Shown here: positions 8,796 to 17,215 of the stretch, in pieces | Numbering within the stretch: position 1 is the stretch's first letter | Layout of the letters: each line of letters starts with the position of its first letter | Assembly: GCA_965216955.1 (NCBI GenBank) | Contig: CBDCGV010000018.1 | Location: 124,001-188,000 of the forward strand | Reading direction: 5' to 3' | DNA from: CBDCGV01 sp965216955 | GTDB taxonomy: Bacteria; Bacteroidota; Bacteroidia; Chitinophagales; JADIYW01 | Length of the DNA stretch: 64,000 nt | The notes under the pieces: generated by a model | What the model was told of the DNA's origin: nothing | The model's database searches: none | What the model saw: the letters and a program-made list of their open reading frames with translations, nothing else | Program-made: the position numbers and the translations under genes

Positions 8796-10061
8796 ATGAG
8801 AAGAGTATTAACCGCAACTTTATTTCTAACAGGCATTTTATGTTTGAACTTAACTTATGCAAATTCCAATGTATTAAACGGGGAAAGTTCAACAGAAGAT
8901 GAGGAAAAGAAAGTACACGTTTCTGTAGCATGGGGAAAAGGTATTAAAGTAGAGAATGCCGACAAAACTGTAGGGATATCTTTCAGAGGCAGACTTCAAA
9001 CCAGATTAAATGCAGTGCATGGTTACCAAAATGGTAGAGATGCAATTGTTGGAGCTGAAGTAGTAAGAGGTCGACTAAAGATGGAAGGTTATACCAAAAT
9101 ACAAAGTACGCGTAATGAAGAAAAGCAGCACTGGTTAGATTATAAAGTTCAATTGAGTCTACCAAATGGTGATGTTAAAGGAATTGACGATGGATCAGGG
9201 ATAGTATTGGATGCATTTGCAATGTATCATGTAAATCCTAGATTTGATATTTGGTTTGGAGTTACTAAACTGCCAAGTAATCTTGAATTCGTTATTTCTT
9301 CTCAGAAGCAAACTTTTGTGGATAGAAGTTTAGCGAACGGAATAAGGCTAGATCGTGGACTTGGTTTTCAGTTTAGAGGTGAATTAGGGAATGAAGTTAT
9401 TTTTAGACCTACTTTCAGTATCAATTTAGGAGACGGTAGAAATCAATCTAATTTCTCTAGAAGTGGTTTTAACTACACTTTTAAAGCGGAGCTATTGCCT
9501 TTTGGTAAATTTGCAAAAGATAACAAAGGTAAAGTGGGTGGTGCTTTCAAATATTTTTTCTCAGATGTAGAGCGAGAGCAAACACCAAAACTTTCTTTGT
9601 CAATGGTTTATGATTTAAATCATAATGCAGTTTATGCAAGAGGTCAAAGACGTGGAGATGAAGTAGCAGATAGTCTTGTAACAAGTGTTCATACTATTTT
9701 CGCAGATGCATTTTTTAAGTATAATGGTTTTTCTGCAGTTGCAGAATATGGACAAAGGAGAGTTAAAGAAGCATCTCGATCAAACTACTCTACAACTAAC
9801 GTGTTTACAACATTTGCAAGTTATGTGTTTAAAAATGGAATTGAAGTAGCTGCACGATATTCTAGACTAACTCCTTTGGGGAATTTAAAATTAGATAAGG
9901 ATATAAAAGATGGTGAAAATGCATACACAGTAGCATTATCTAAATATATTAAAGGACATAATCTTAAAATTCAAACAGATTATACTTTCTATGATGAGAT
10001 TAACAGTGGCCAAGGTATTGATAATGGCGAGTGGAGATTTCAAGTGGAAATAGCATTTTAA
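8796..10061 (+). CDS. Outer-membrane porin, phosphate-selective (OprP/OprO-like)
   Basis: A 421-residue protein with a signal peptide (1-22) and a beta-barrel body ending in a C-terminal phenylalanine (RFQVEIAF). The features VSFRGRLQTRLNAV-like ISFRGRLQTRLN, EVVRGRLKMEGYTK and alternating hydrophobic strands resemble the OprO/OprP porin family, which forms anion channels selective for phosphate. Its place between the PhoB-like regulator and pstS (35 bp) strongly supports phosphate passage over the outer membrane. Sequence alone does not prove selectivity; a general porin remains possible. Confidence 0.75.
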   Translation: MRRVLTATLFLTGILCLNLTYANSNVLNGESSTEDEEKKVHVSVAWGKGIKVENADKTVGISFRGRLQTRLNAVHGYQNGRDAIVGAEVVRGRLKMEGYTKIQSTRNEEKQHWLDYKVQLSLPNGDVKGIDDGSGIVLDAFAMYHVNPRFDIWFGVTKLPSNLEFVISSQKQTFVDRSLANGIRLDRGLGFQFRGELGNEVIFRPTFSINLGDGRNQSNFSRSGFNYTFKAELLPFGKFAKDNKGKVGGAFKYFFSDVEREQTPKLSLSMVYDLNHNAVYARGQRRGDEVADSLVTSVHTIFADAFFKYNGFSAVAEYGQRRVKEASRSNYSTTNVFTTFASYVFKNGIEVAARYSRLTPLGNLKLDKDIKDGENAYTVALSKYIKGHNLKIQTDYTFYDEINSGQGIDNGEWRFQVEIAF

Positions 10062-10096
10062 CAAAACTTATTTAAACAACAAATCAATTAGATACA

Positions 10097-11050
10097 ATGA
10101 GAAAACAAATTTTAAGTATAGTAACCATCGCAGCTTTGACAATAATGTATAGTTGTAATGGTGGAAATCAAGGAAATAGCGGTAATGGTGATTCAAATAA
10201 GCTTCAAGGCGAGATTCGTGTTGACGGATCAAGCACTGTGTTTCCAATTACAGAAGCTGTAGCCGAAGAATTTAGAGCAGAACAGCCTAAGGTAAAAGTA
10301 ACTATAGGAGTATCTGGTACTGGTGGTGGGTTTAAAAAGTTTTGTAGAAATGAAATAGACATATCGGATGCATCTAGGCCTATAAAAGACAAAGAAAAAG
10401 TGCTTTGTGGAGAAGCTGGAGTAGAATATATTGAATTACCGGTAGCTTATGATGGAATGGCTGTTTTAATTAACCCGGAAAACGACTGGGTTGATCATGT
10501 AACTGTGGAAGAATTAAAGAAAATATGGGAACCTGCAGCACAAAAAAATGTAACAAAATGGAATCAAATACGTCCAGAATGGCCAGATAAAGAAATTCAC
10601 TTATTTGGACCTGGTGTTGCTTCTGGCACATTCGACTATTTTACAAAAGCAATAGTTGGAAAAAGTGGTTCTTCAAGAGGAGACTACACAGCTAGTGAAG
10701 ATGACAATGTATTGGTGCAAGGTATTGCCGGAGATAAATATGCAATGGGGTTTTTCGGACTGGCATATTATGAAGAAAATAAGAATAAACTTAAGCTAGC
10801 TGCTGTTGACGGTGGTGATGGTCCTATCTTCCCTTCTGCACAAACAGTTGAAGATGGTACTTATAAGCCACTTTCCCGTCCAATTTACATTTATGTGAAC
10901 AAAGCCGCTGCTGCTCGTCCTGAAGTACAAGCTTTCATAGATTTTTATATGAATAATACAGGAGACTTGGCACAAGATGTTGGATATATCTCTTTACCAG
11001 ATGAATTGTATAATGCAGGTGCAGAAAACTTCAAAAATTTTGCACAATAA
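10097..11050 (+). CDS. pstS: Phosphate ABC transporter substrate-binding lipoprotein PstS
   Basis: A 317-residue lipoprotein (lipobox MYSC, cysteine 20). The phosphate-coordinating motifs are present: VDGSSTVFPI near residue 42, VSGTGGGFKKFCRNEIDISDASRPI around 75-98, and GPGVASGTFDYFTKAI near 172, where serine/threonine backbone and side chains bind phosphate. PstS proteins deliver phosphate to PstCA. A hairpin (11079-11110) separates it from pstC, which may raise its expression over the membrane subunits, as is usual for binding proteins. Confidence 0.93.
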   Translation: MRKQILSIVTIAALTIMYSCNGGNQGNSGNGDSNKLQGEIRVDGSSTVFPITEAVAEEFRAEQPKVKVTIGVSGTGGGFKKFCRNEIDISDASRPIKDKEKVLCGEAGVEYIELPVAYDGMAVLINPENDWVDHVTVEELKKIWEPAAQKNVTKWNQIRPEWPDKEIHLFGPGVASGTFDYFTKAIVGKSGSSRGDYTASEDDNVLVQGIAGDKYAMGFFGLAYYEENKNKLKLAAVDGGDGPIFPSAQTVEDGTYKPLSRPIYIYVNKAAAARPEVQAFIDFYMNNTGDLAQDVGYISLPDELYNAGAENFKNFAQ

Positions 11051-11078
11051 CATAACAGAAAGTTGTTAACACATTAAA

Positions 11079-11110
11079 AATAAAAGGGGGGTGTAAGCTT
11101 CCCTTTTATT
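11079..11110 (+). terminator. Hairpin between pstS and pstC (partial terminator or processing site)
   Basis: AATAAAAGGG (11079-11088) pairs perfectly with CCCTTTTATT (11101-11110) around a 12-base loop and is followed by ATTTTTACTT. The stem plus T-rich tail look like an intrinsic terminator, though the stem is AT-rich. Because pstC starts 13 bases later in the same direction, it would act as a leaky terminator or an mRNA-stabilising end for pstS. Confidence 0.5.
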
Positions 11111-11123
11111 ATTTTTACTTCCA

Positions 11124-11999
11124 GTGAAAAGAAAGGAAAAAATAATTGTGTACCTACTTGCTTTTTGCAGTATAGTTACTATTCTAACCTCTATTGGTAT
11201 TATATACGTATTACTTAGCGAAAGTCTTACCTTTTTTAAAGAGGTGAGTTTAAAAGAATTCTTGACAGATACGCAATGGACGCCCTTATTTGCTGACAAA
11301 CATTTCGGCATTTTACCTTTATTAAGTGGAACGTTAGTCACAACAATCATTGCTATTGCTATTGCCTTACCAATGGGATTAACCATTGCTATTTATTTAA
11401 ATGAGTATGCCGATAAAAAATTCAGGGCTATAGTAAAACCGATTCTGGAAATTTTAGCAGCAATACCTACAGTGGTATATGGCTTTTTTGCGCTTTTGGT
11501 AGTCACCCCTTTTTTAAAATTGTTTATTCCAGACTTATCTACGTTCAATGCACTTTCTGCTGGTTTAGTAATGGGTATTATGATCATACCGATGGTGAGC
11601 TCTCTAAGTGAAGATGCATTGTATTCCGTCCCCAAATCTCTAAGGCAAGCTTCTTATGGTATTGGAGCAACAAGGTTTCAAACGTCATTTAAAGTGCTAT
11701 TACCTGCTGCTGCTTCAGGCATTATCGTTTCTGTAATTTTAGCTGTTTCACGTGCTATTGGGGAAACAATGATTGTAGCTATTGCTGCTGGTCAACATCC
11801 CCGTTTAACAATGAATCCTACTGTATCTGTTGAAACAATTACTGCATATATTGTACAAGTTAGCTTAGGTGATGTTCCCCATGGATCTGTTGAATATAGA
11901 ACCATCTTTGCTGCGGGCATGACACTTTTTGTTTTTACGTTCATATTGAATAACATCAGCTTCTTTGTAAAAAGGAGATTAAAGGAAACCTATGAATAA
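11124..11999 (+). CDS. pstC: Phosphate ABC transporter permease PstC
   Basis: A 291-residue inner-membrane permease starting with GTG immediately after the hairpin. It has about six transmembrane segments, an N-terminal one at about 10-30. The EAA-like cytoplasmic loop LRQASYGIGATRFQTSFKVLLPAAASGI (about 171-200) couples to PstB, and AVSRAIGETMIVAIAAG is a PstC hallmark. It forms the phosphate channel with PstA, whose start overlaps its end by 8 bp. Length is normal for PstC. Confidence 0.92.
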   Translation: MKRKEKIIVYLLAFCSIVTILTSIGIIYVLLSESLTFFKEVSLKEFLTDTQWTPLFADKHFGILPLLSGTLVTTIIAIAIALPMGLTIAIYLNEYADKKFRAIVKPILEILAAIPTVVYGFFALLVVTPFLKLFIPDLSTFNALSAGLVMGIMIIPMVSSLSEDALYSVPKSLRQASYGIGATRFQTSFKVLLPAAASGIIVSVILAVSRAIGETMIVAIAAGQHPRLTMNPTVSVETITAYIVQVSLGDVPHGSVEYRTIFAAGMTLFVFTFILNNISFFVKRRLKETYE

Positions 12000-12849
12000 T
12001 AACCAGAAAAATAGGCTCATAGATAATGCTTTTAAATGGTTTGCAATTTCAATAACTGCGATAAGCTTAATTGTTTTGGCAGTTTTATTAATTTCCATAA
12101 TCTCACAAGGGGCAACAAGACTAAGTTGGGACTTCTTGACAAGCCTACCTTCGAGAAAAGCTGCCAAAGCAGGTATTTTAACCGCTTGGACGGGCACATT
12201 ATGGATATTTGTATTAACAGCTATAATTGCAATCCCCCTTGGAATCGGTGCGGGGATTTACTTAGAAGAATATGGTAAGAAAAACCGCTTAGCTAGTTTT
12301 ATAGAAATTAATATTGCCAATTTAGCTGGAGTCCCCTCTATAATTTATGGATTATTGGGCTTGGGCATCTTTGTTAGAACATTTGCATTGGGAGAAATTT
12401 TACTAGCTGGAGCATTTACTTTAGCATTACTCATCTTACCAATAATAATCGTTGCTACACGCGAAGCTATAGCTGCAGTTCCCGATTCTGTTAGACAAGC
12501 AGCCTATGGAATGGGTGCTACAAAATGGCAAACTATATGGACTTTAGTGCTTCCTGGTGCTATGGGCAGCATAATGACTGGTGTAATTTTAGCATTAGCC
12601 AGAGCTGTTGGAGAAACAGCACCGTTAATTGTAGTAGGAGCATTAGCTTATGTTCCTTTTGTAGCAAAGTCTCCTATGGATGAATTTACGGTACTTCCAA
12701 TGCAAATATTTAATTGGGTTTCTAGACCACAGCATGAATTTGCGGTGAATGCTGCAGCAGCTATTTTGGTTTTATTGTTCATTACTTTTGTTTTGAATGG
12801 AATTGCTGTTTATATAAGAAATAGAGCGCAGAAAAAAATAAAATGGTAG
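11992..12849 (+). CDS. pstA: Phosphate ABC transporter permease PstA
   Basis: A 285-residue permease with about six membrane segments. The signature loop VRQAAYGMGATKWQTIWTLVLPGAMGSI and the following ALARAVGETAPLIVVGAL are diagnostic of PstA. It pairs with PstC in the inner membrane. Its ATG sits inside the last codons of pstC (8-bp overlap) and its end overlaps pstB by 7 bp, so the three genes are translationally coupled. Confidence 0.93.
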   Translation: MNNNQKNRLIDNAFKWFAISITAISLIVLAVLLISIISQGATRLSWDFLTSLPSRKAAKAGILTAWTGTLWIFVLTAIIAIPLGIGAGIYLEEYGKKNRLASFIEINIANLAGVPSIIYGLLGLGIFVRTFALGEILLAGAFTLALLILPIIIVATREAIAAVPDSVRQAAYGMGATKWQTIWTLVLPGAMGSIMTGVILALARAVGETAPLIVVGALAYVPFVAKSPMDEFTVLPMQIFNWVSRPQHEFAVNAAAAILVLLFITFVLNGIAVYIRNRAQKKIKW

Positions 12850-13617
12850 AAGAAAACATAAAAAATACAATCCTTGAAACTAAGAAAGTCAGCGTTTACT
12901 ACGGTGAAAAGAAGGTTTTAAAAGATATAGACATTGAAATTGAAAAGAATTCAGTAGTGGCCTTCATTGGTCCATCAGGTTGCGGGAAATCGACTTTTCT
13001 AAGATTGTTCAACCGTATGAACGATTATATTGAGACTTTTCGAAAAGAAGGAGATGTACTGATTGACGGGCAAGATATTTATCATAGAAAAATAAAAGTT
13101 GAAGAGCTTCGTAAAGATGTGGGAATGGTCTTTCAGAAACCCAACCCCCTTCCCTAAATCTATATTTGAAAATGTTGTATATGGTTTAAAAATCCAAGGT
13201 GTAAAAGATAAAAAAACACTAAAGAAAAAGGCTGAAGAATCTCTTAAAGCTGCTGCTTTATGGGATGAAGTAAAAGATGATTTAACTAAGAATGCTTTGG
13301 CATTATCAGGTGGTCAACAACAAAGGCTTTGCATTGCAAGAACATTAGCTGTTCAGCCTTCCGTTATTTTAATGGACGAACCTGCTTCTGCACTAGATCC
13401 AATCTCGACAGCAAAGGTTGAAGAACTAATAGCCAAGCTAAAAAAGAAATATACCATTGTTATAGTCACCCATAATATGCAGCAAGCTGCACGAATTAGT
13501 GATAAAACAGCGTTCTTCTATATGGGAGATTTAGTTGAATATGATCAAACAGATTTGTTATTTACGAAACCTAAAGAAGAGTTGACAGAAAATTATATTA
13601 CAGGTAGATTTGGATAA
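12843..13617 (+). pseudogene. pstB: Phosphate ABC transporter ATPase PstB, split by one extra C
   Basis: The two halves together encode a full PstB of about 257 residues. The first part (12843-13157) has the Walker A GPSGCGKST and ends FQKPNPLP at a TAA; the second reading frame continues KSIFENVVYGL with the LSGGQQQRLCIARTLA signature, Walker B VILMDEPASALDP and the H-loop IVTHN. Removing one base from the C5 run at 13145-13149 restores the family-standard NPFPKSIF. Either a sequencing error, a real inactivating indel, or a +1 slip at CCC-TAA (13152-13157; the tRNA could re-pair on CCT and continue with AAA). Flanking pst genes look intact, which argues against true loss. Confidence 0.88.
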
Positions 13618-13628
13618 ATAAAATACTT

Positions 13629-14285
13629 ATGAGCAATTTGCATAGAGCATTAGACGCGCTAAATGATGACTTAATCAAAATGATTAAGCTAGTAAAGAAA
13701 CAACTTAAACTTACCTATAGTGCGTTAACTGAGTTGAATACAGATATAGCAGAGGAAGTCATTCATAGAGAGCAGCGAATAAATGCGCTAGAACTACATG
13801 TGGATGCACAATGTGAACAGATATTTGCTCTATATAAGCCCGTTGCGGTTGACTTAAGATTTGTCCTTTCTGTACTTAACACAAGTTCTAATCTGGAAAG
13901 AATGGCTGACTTAGCAGAAGGTATCGCAAAATATGTAAAAGAAATGGATGCCCCATTCGATAAAGAAACGGTAAAGGAAAGTAAACTAGATGTTGCTTTT
14001 GAAACAGCAATGAATATGATGGACGATGTACAAAAGGGATTTAAACAAGAAAATTCAGATAAAGCCAGAAAAGTATTGAATAAAGATGAAATTCTTGATA
14101 AAATTAATGAAAAGTCAAGTGGTGTAATCATTAACCTTTCAAAAAAGAATCCTGACAATATTAAGAACTACCTATTCTTATTCTCAATAATAAAAAAATT
14201 AGAGCGTTGGGGTGACTTAGCGGAAAACATTGCTGAAGATATTATTTTCTATACCGAAGCCCAGGTTTTAAAGCATACAACATAG
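13629..14285 (+). CDS. phoU: Phosphate transport system regulator PhoU
   Basis: A 218-residue all-helical protein with the duplicated three-helix PhoU fold. Each half shows the metal-binding E/D-x3-D pattern: LNTSSNLERMADLAEGIAKYV around 78-98 and IIKKLERWGDLAENIAEDIIFY near the end. PhoU dampens Pst activity and the PhoR/PhoB response when phosphate is plentiful. It begins 11 bp after pstB, the usual end of a pst operon. Confidence 0.92.
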   Translation: MSNLHRALDALNDDLIKMIKLVKKQLKLTYSALTELNTDIAEEVIHREQRINALELHVDAQCEQIFALYKPVAVDLRFVLSVLNTSSNLERMADLAEGIAKYVKEMDAPFDKETVKESKLDVAFETAMNMMDDVQKGFKQENSDKARKVLNKDEILDKINEKSSGVIINLSKKNPDNIKNYLFLFSIIKKLERWGDLAENIAEDIIFYTEAQVLKHTT

Positions 14286-14357
14286 CGTAACCACGCTTAA
14301 AAAAATGCAATTATTTTTGTTTTATTGAACAGTTTTTAAAAAACTGGTGTTGATGCT

Positions 14358-14389
14358 GGGAATCAAATATCCAAATGAATTTGATTCCC
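14358..14389 (+). promoter_or_regulatory. 11-bp inverted repeat just upstream of the PiT-like gene
   Basis: GGGAATCAAAT (14358-14368) and ATTTGATTCCC (14379-14389) are exact reverse complements around a 10-base loop, ending 7 bases before the ATG of the transporter gene. There is no T-run after it, so a plain terminator is unlikely. In RNA it would fold directly in front of the start codon; in DNA it could be an operator. Function is inferred. Confidence 0.45.
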
Positions 14390-14396
14390 TCAAATA

Positions 14397-15407
14397 ATGG
14401 ATCAATCTCAAATGATTATGTACTTAGGCTTCTTCATTGCCGCCTATTCTGTAATTGCCAATGATGTTATTCAAACACTTGGAACCTTCCTAAGTTCAAA
14501 TGAAAAAAAACCTTGGTGGAGCTTATGGCTTTTTGCAAGTATTATTATTGTTATGGTTCTATTTCAAGGGTGGTTAAATGGAGATATTACCTATGGAAGA
14601 TTAGATAAGTTTGATTTACCTGAAGTATTAGAATGGTATTATTTATTGCCACCAATAATACTATTAATGATAACTAGATTAGGTGTTCCTGTAAGCACTA
14701 CATTTCTGATTCTTACACTTTTTGCCTTAGGAACAATAGAAGGCAACAACCTAAAAGAAATTTTGTCAAACATAACAAACCCCAATCAGCAATTAGGGAA
14801 AATGGTCAAAAAGTCTGTCTTAGGCTATGGATTAGCTTTTTCTATGGGGTGGATTGTTTATCAATTAATAAGCAGATCTGTTGAGAGAAAGTTTATTAAA
14901 TCTCCAATTAAAAAGGACAAAAGAAAGATATGGACTTTAATTCAGTGGCTTTCAACAGGATATTTATGGTATAATTGGTTAACGCAAGACCTGGCTAACA
15001 TTTATGTCTACTTATTAGGAAGTGAAAAAGTGATTTCCATTACAGAATTTATATTTTCTATTGTGACTATTTTGGCTCTAATGGCGTTTATTTTTTATAG
15101 AAAAGGAGGCGCAATTCAACAAATTGTTTTGCGTAAAACTAATACAATTGACATTAGGTCTGCAACGATTATAGACTTTATTTTTGCGCTAATATTAAAA
15201 TATTTTAAGGATGTAAGCAATATCCCTATGAGTACAACATGGGTTTTTATCGGATTACTCGCCGGACGTGAACTAGCCATAAAAATCTCACTAGAAAAAA
15301 AGGTTCCCTTAGCAACTATCAAAGATATATTATATGATTTGGGACGAGTGTTCTTAGGCTTAATAATTAGTATTTTACTTGTATTATTTATCAAGTTGAT
15401 TTCATGA
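14397..15407 (+). CDS. PiT-family inorganic phosphate transporter-like protein
   Basis: A 336-residue polytopic membrane protein. Both halves carry degenerate copies of the PiT signature: IANDVIQTLGTFL near residue 20 and TQDLANIYVYLG near 197, each paired with a later STT motif (GVPVSTTFLIL near 97; IPMSTTWVFIGL near 277). PiT proteins import phosphate with H+ or Na+ in the inner membrane. The usual leading glycine of GAND is replaced and the second copy is altered, so substrate might differ, but the position right after phoU (111 bp) supports phosphate. The hairpin before the start hints at separate control. Confidence 0.75.
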   Translation: MDQSQMIMYLGFFIAAYSVIANDVIQTLGTFLSSNEKKPWWSLWLFASIIIVMVLFQGWLNGDITYGRLDKFDLPEVLEWYYLLPPIILLMITRLGVPVSTTFLILTLFALGTIEGNNLKEILSNITNPNQQLGKMVKKSVLGYGLAFSMGWIVYQLISRSVERKFIKSPIKKDKRKIWTLIQWLSTGYLWYNWLTQDLANIYVYLLGSEKVISITEFIFSIVTILALMAFIFYRKGGAIQQIVLRKTNTIDIRSATIIDFIFALILKYFKDVSNIPMSTTWVFIGLLAGRELAIKISLEKKVPLATIKDILYDLGRVFLGLIISILLVLFIKLIS

Positions 15408-15603
15408 TCAGCACTTCTTTATTAATCAATAATACTTGTCTAATTATGGTATATCATCTGAAAAATCATTATAACAACTAGACATTCAAAACTTATCTTA
15501 ATGGCACCATTTAATAACAGTAATTGACTGTTAAGTAAAAAACGACTAATATATTCATTAACAATCGTTAACGCTGGCAAAATAATTGTAGGTCTTAAGA
15601 TGT

Positions 15604-15611
15604 TATCTTTG
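15604..15611 (+). promoter_or_regulatory. TAnnTTTG -7 promoter box
   Basis: TATCTTTG matches the Bacteroidota -7 consensus and ends 9 bases before the ATG at 15621. Transcription would start within a few bases of that ATG. This also makes the upstream in-frame ATG at 15600 an unlikely start, since it lies before the promoter box. Confidence 0.45.
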
Positions 15612-15620
15612 TGTATTGAG

Positions 15621-16301
15621 ATGAAAAAAGACATGTCTTATTTTAAACAAATATGCTTGCTACATGTATTAATGCTTACGAGCCTCGTCTCTTTTGCACA
15701 ACAAGAAAAATTACTCATTTCAACAGACACCACCATTAAAAATAATGACTTAATTGACATTATTTATGACAGTAGAGATCAGGAAAATTACACGGGTAAA
15801 GAGTTTGTTATAGTAAAAGATAAAACTACTGGAGAAACTAAAGCTGTGTCGAAAGATTCTCGTGGAAAAGTCTCAAAAGGAGGTTTTATTTTAATGAATG
15901 AAAACACTCAAAAAAGCAAGTATACGAGAGAAGATATAAAAAGACAGCTCGAAGAACAAAATAAAAATGAAAAACCGGAAAAACCAGAAAGTAAAGAGGA
16001 AATAATTAACGAAAATACGGAAGAAATAAATGAGGTCGAAAAAGAAGTAGAAGTTATTGAAAAACAGGAACCTGATGAAGCAGTTCAAGAAACAATTGTA
16101 GAAAAATCAACTCCAACAACAGCTTCTAGTAGTAATAGAAAGAATACTTCCATAAAAGCTCATTACAAACAAAGCAAGTCAAAAAACAGGTATAAAAGCA
16201 GATCTAAAAAAAGCAAAAATAAAATCTCTAAAAATTACAATTCCAAAAGAAAAAAGGGTAAAAAACCAGACAATTTAAAGTGTTATAAATTTGGCAGATA
16301 A
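15621..16301 (+). CDS. Exported protein of unknown function with acidic middle and very basic tail
   Basis: Not recognised. The chosen start gives 226 residues (an ATG at 15600 would add seven). A signal peptide (about 1-27, ending SFAQ) is followed by a folded-looking region to about residue 95, then a glutamate/lysine-rich segment (about 100-160) and a lysine/serine/arginine/asparagine tail of about 55 residues ending KCYKFGR. The strongly basic tail could bind polyanions such as DNA, teichoic-like or surface polysaccharide, but this is only inference. It lies alone, 213 bp after the PiT-like gene and 117 bp before a glycosyltransferase. Confidence 0.6.
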   Translation: MKKDMSYFKQICLLHVLMLTSLVSFAQQEKLLISTDTTIKNNDLIDIIYDSRDQENYTGKEFVIVKDKTTGETKAVSKDSRGKVSKGGFILMNENTQKSKYTREDIKRQLEEQNKNEKPEKPESKEEIINENTEEINEVEKEVEVIEKQEPDEAVQETIVEKSTPTTASSSNRKNTSIKAHYKQSKSKNRYKSRSKKSKNKISKNYNSKRKKGKKPDNLKCYKFGR

Positions 16302-16418
16302 CAGTCTAATATGATCCAAAGCAATTGTAATTTCTTTTGACATGCAACCATTCTTTTCAAAATATATCTATTCTTAAGTTAATTACGCTTATTTTTACGA
16401 TCTTAATCTATAACATAC

Positions 16419-17153
16419 ATGTACTTATACACCAACTGGGCAGCTATTATACCAATGGCGAATGAAGAAGAAGACTTCCCTCCTTTTGTGGATTTACTAG
16501 CAGAAGTAATGACCGTTGTAGGCACAGGAAAGGTATATTTTGTTATTGACAATGTTTCAAAGGATCGAACACTTGAAATGGCAAAAACGCTCCAGGAAAA
16601 AGATAATAGATTTGAAGTAATATGGGCTCCTGAAAACCGGTCCGTCGTTGATGCATATCTTAAAGGGTTTGAAGTGGCTTACAACAACAATCACGACTTG
16701 ATCATAGAGATGGATGCTGGAATGTCGCACGATCCAAGAGCGCTTCCAATGTTCTTAAGAGTACTCAATGAAGGTAATGAATGCGCATTTGGAAGTCGTT
16801 TTATAAATGGTGGTTCTATGGGTGATTCACCTTTTAAAAGAAGAACGCTTTCTAAAACAGGTACTACCCTTGCCAATCTACTTTTAGGAACAAAGCTACA
16901 TGATATGACGTCCGGTTATCAAGGTTTTCATAGAAATGTTATAAAAGAAATATTGAATTACCAATTAGAGTCAAAAGGCCATTTTTACCAAACAGAGTTG
17001 AGATACCTTCTTAGAAAAAGGAGAATATTTGAAGTTCCTATTCACTATCAAGCTCCTTCTCCAAGAGTATCAGGGTCTTCTGTAAAAAATGCGTACAAAA
17101 CACTATTTCAATATTTCTTTAGACGATTAAAAGGGAATTCTCCATCTATTTAA
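16419..17153 (+). CDS. Family 2 glycosyltransferase
   Basis: A 244-residue GT-A fold enzyme. VIDNVSKDRT near residue 40 is the nucleotide-sugar-binding strand-loop, EMDAGMSHDP near 98 corresponds to the D-x-D-like DADLSHDP metal site, and FGSRFINGG to DMTSGYQGFHRNVI follows the pattern of dolichol-phosphate mannosyltransferase-like enzymes. No membrane segments, so it acts in the cytoplasm on a lipid or protein acceptor. The downstream STELLO-type glycosyltransferase (62 bp) suggests a shared pathway for a surface glycan. Donor and acceptor are unknown. Confidence 0.8.
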   Translation: MYLYTNWAAIIPMANEEEDFPPFVDLLAEVMTVVGTGKVYFVIDNVSKDRTLEMAKTLQEKDNRFEVIWAPENRSVVDAYLKGFEVAYNNNHDLIIEMDAGMSHDPRALPMFLRVLNEGNECAFGSRFINGGSMGDSPFKRRTLSKTGTTLANLLLGTKLHDMTSGYQGFHRNVIKEILNYQLESKGHFYQTELRYLLRKRRIFEVPIHYQAPSPRVSGSSVKNAYKTLFQYFFRRLKGNSPSI

Positions 17154-17215
17154 ATAAATAATTTCTTTTTAATTGCTTATTATCGCACTCTGTTTTGAAA
17201 TTTAAAATAACTAAC

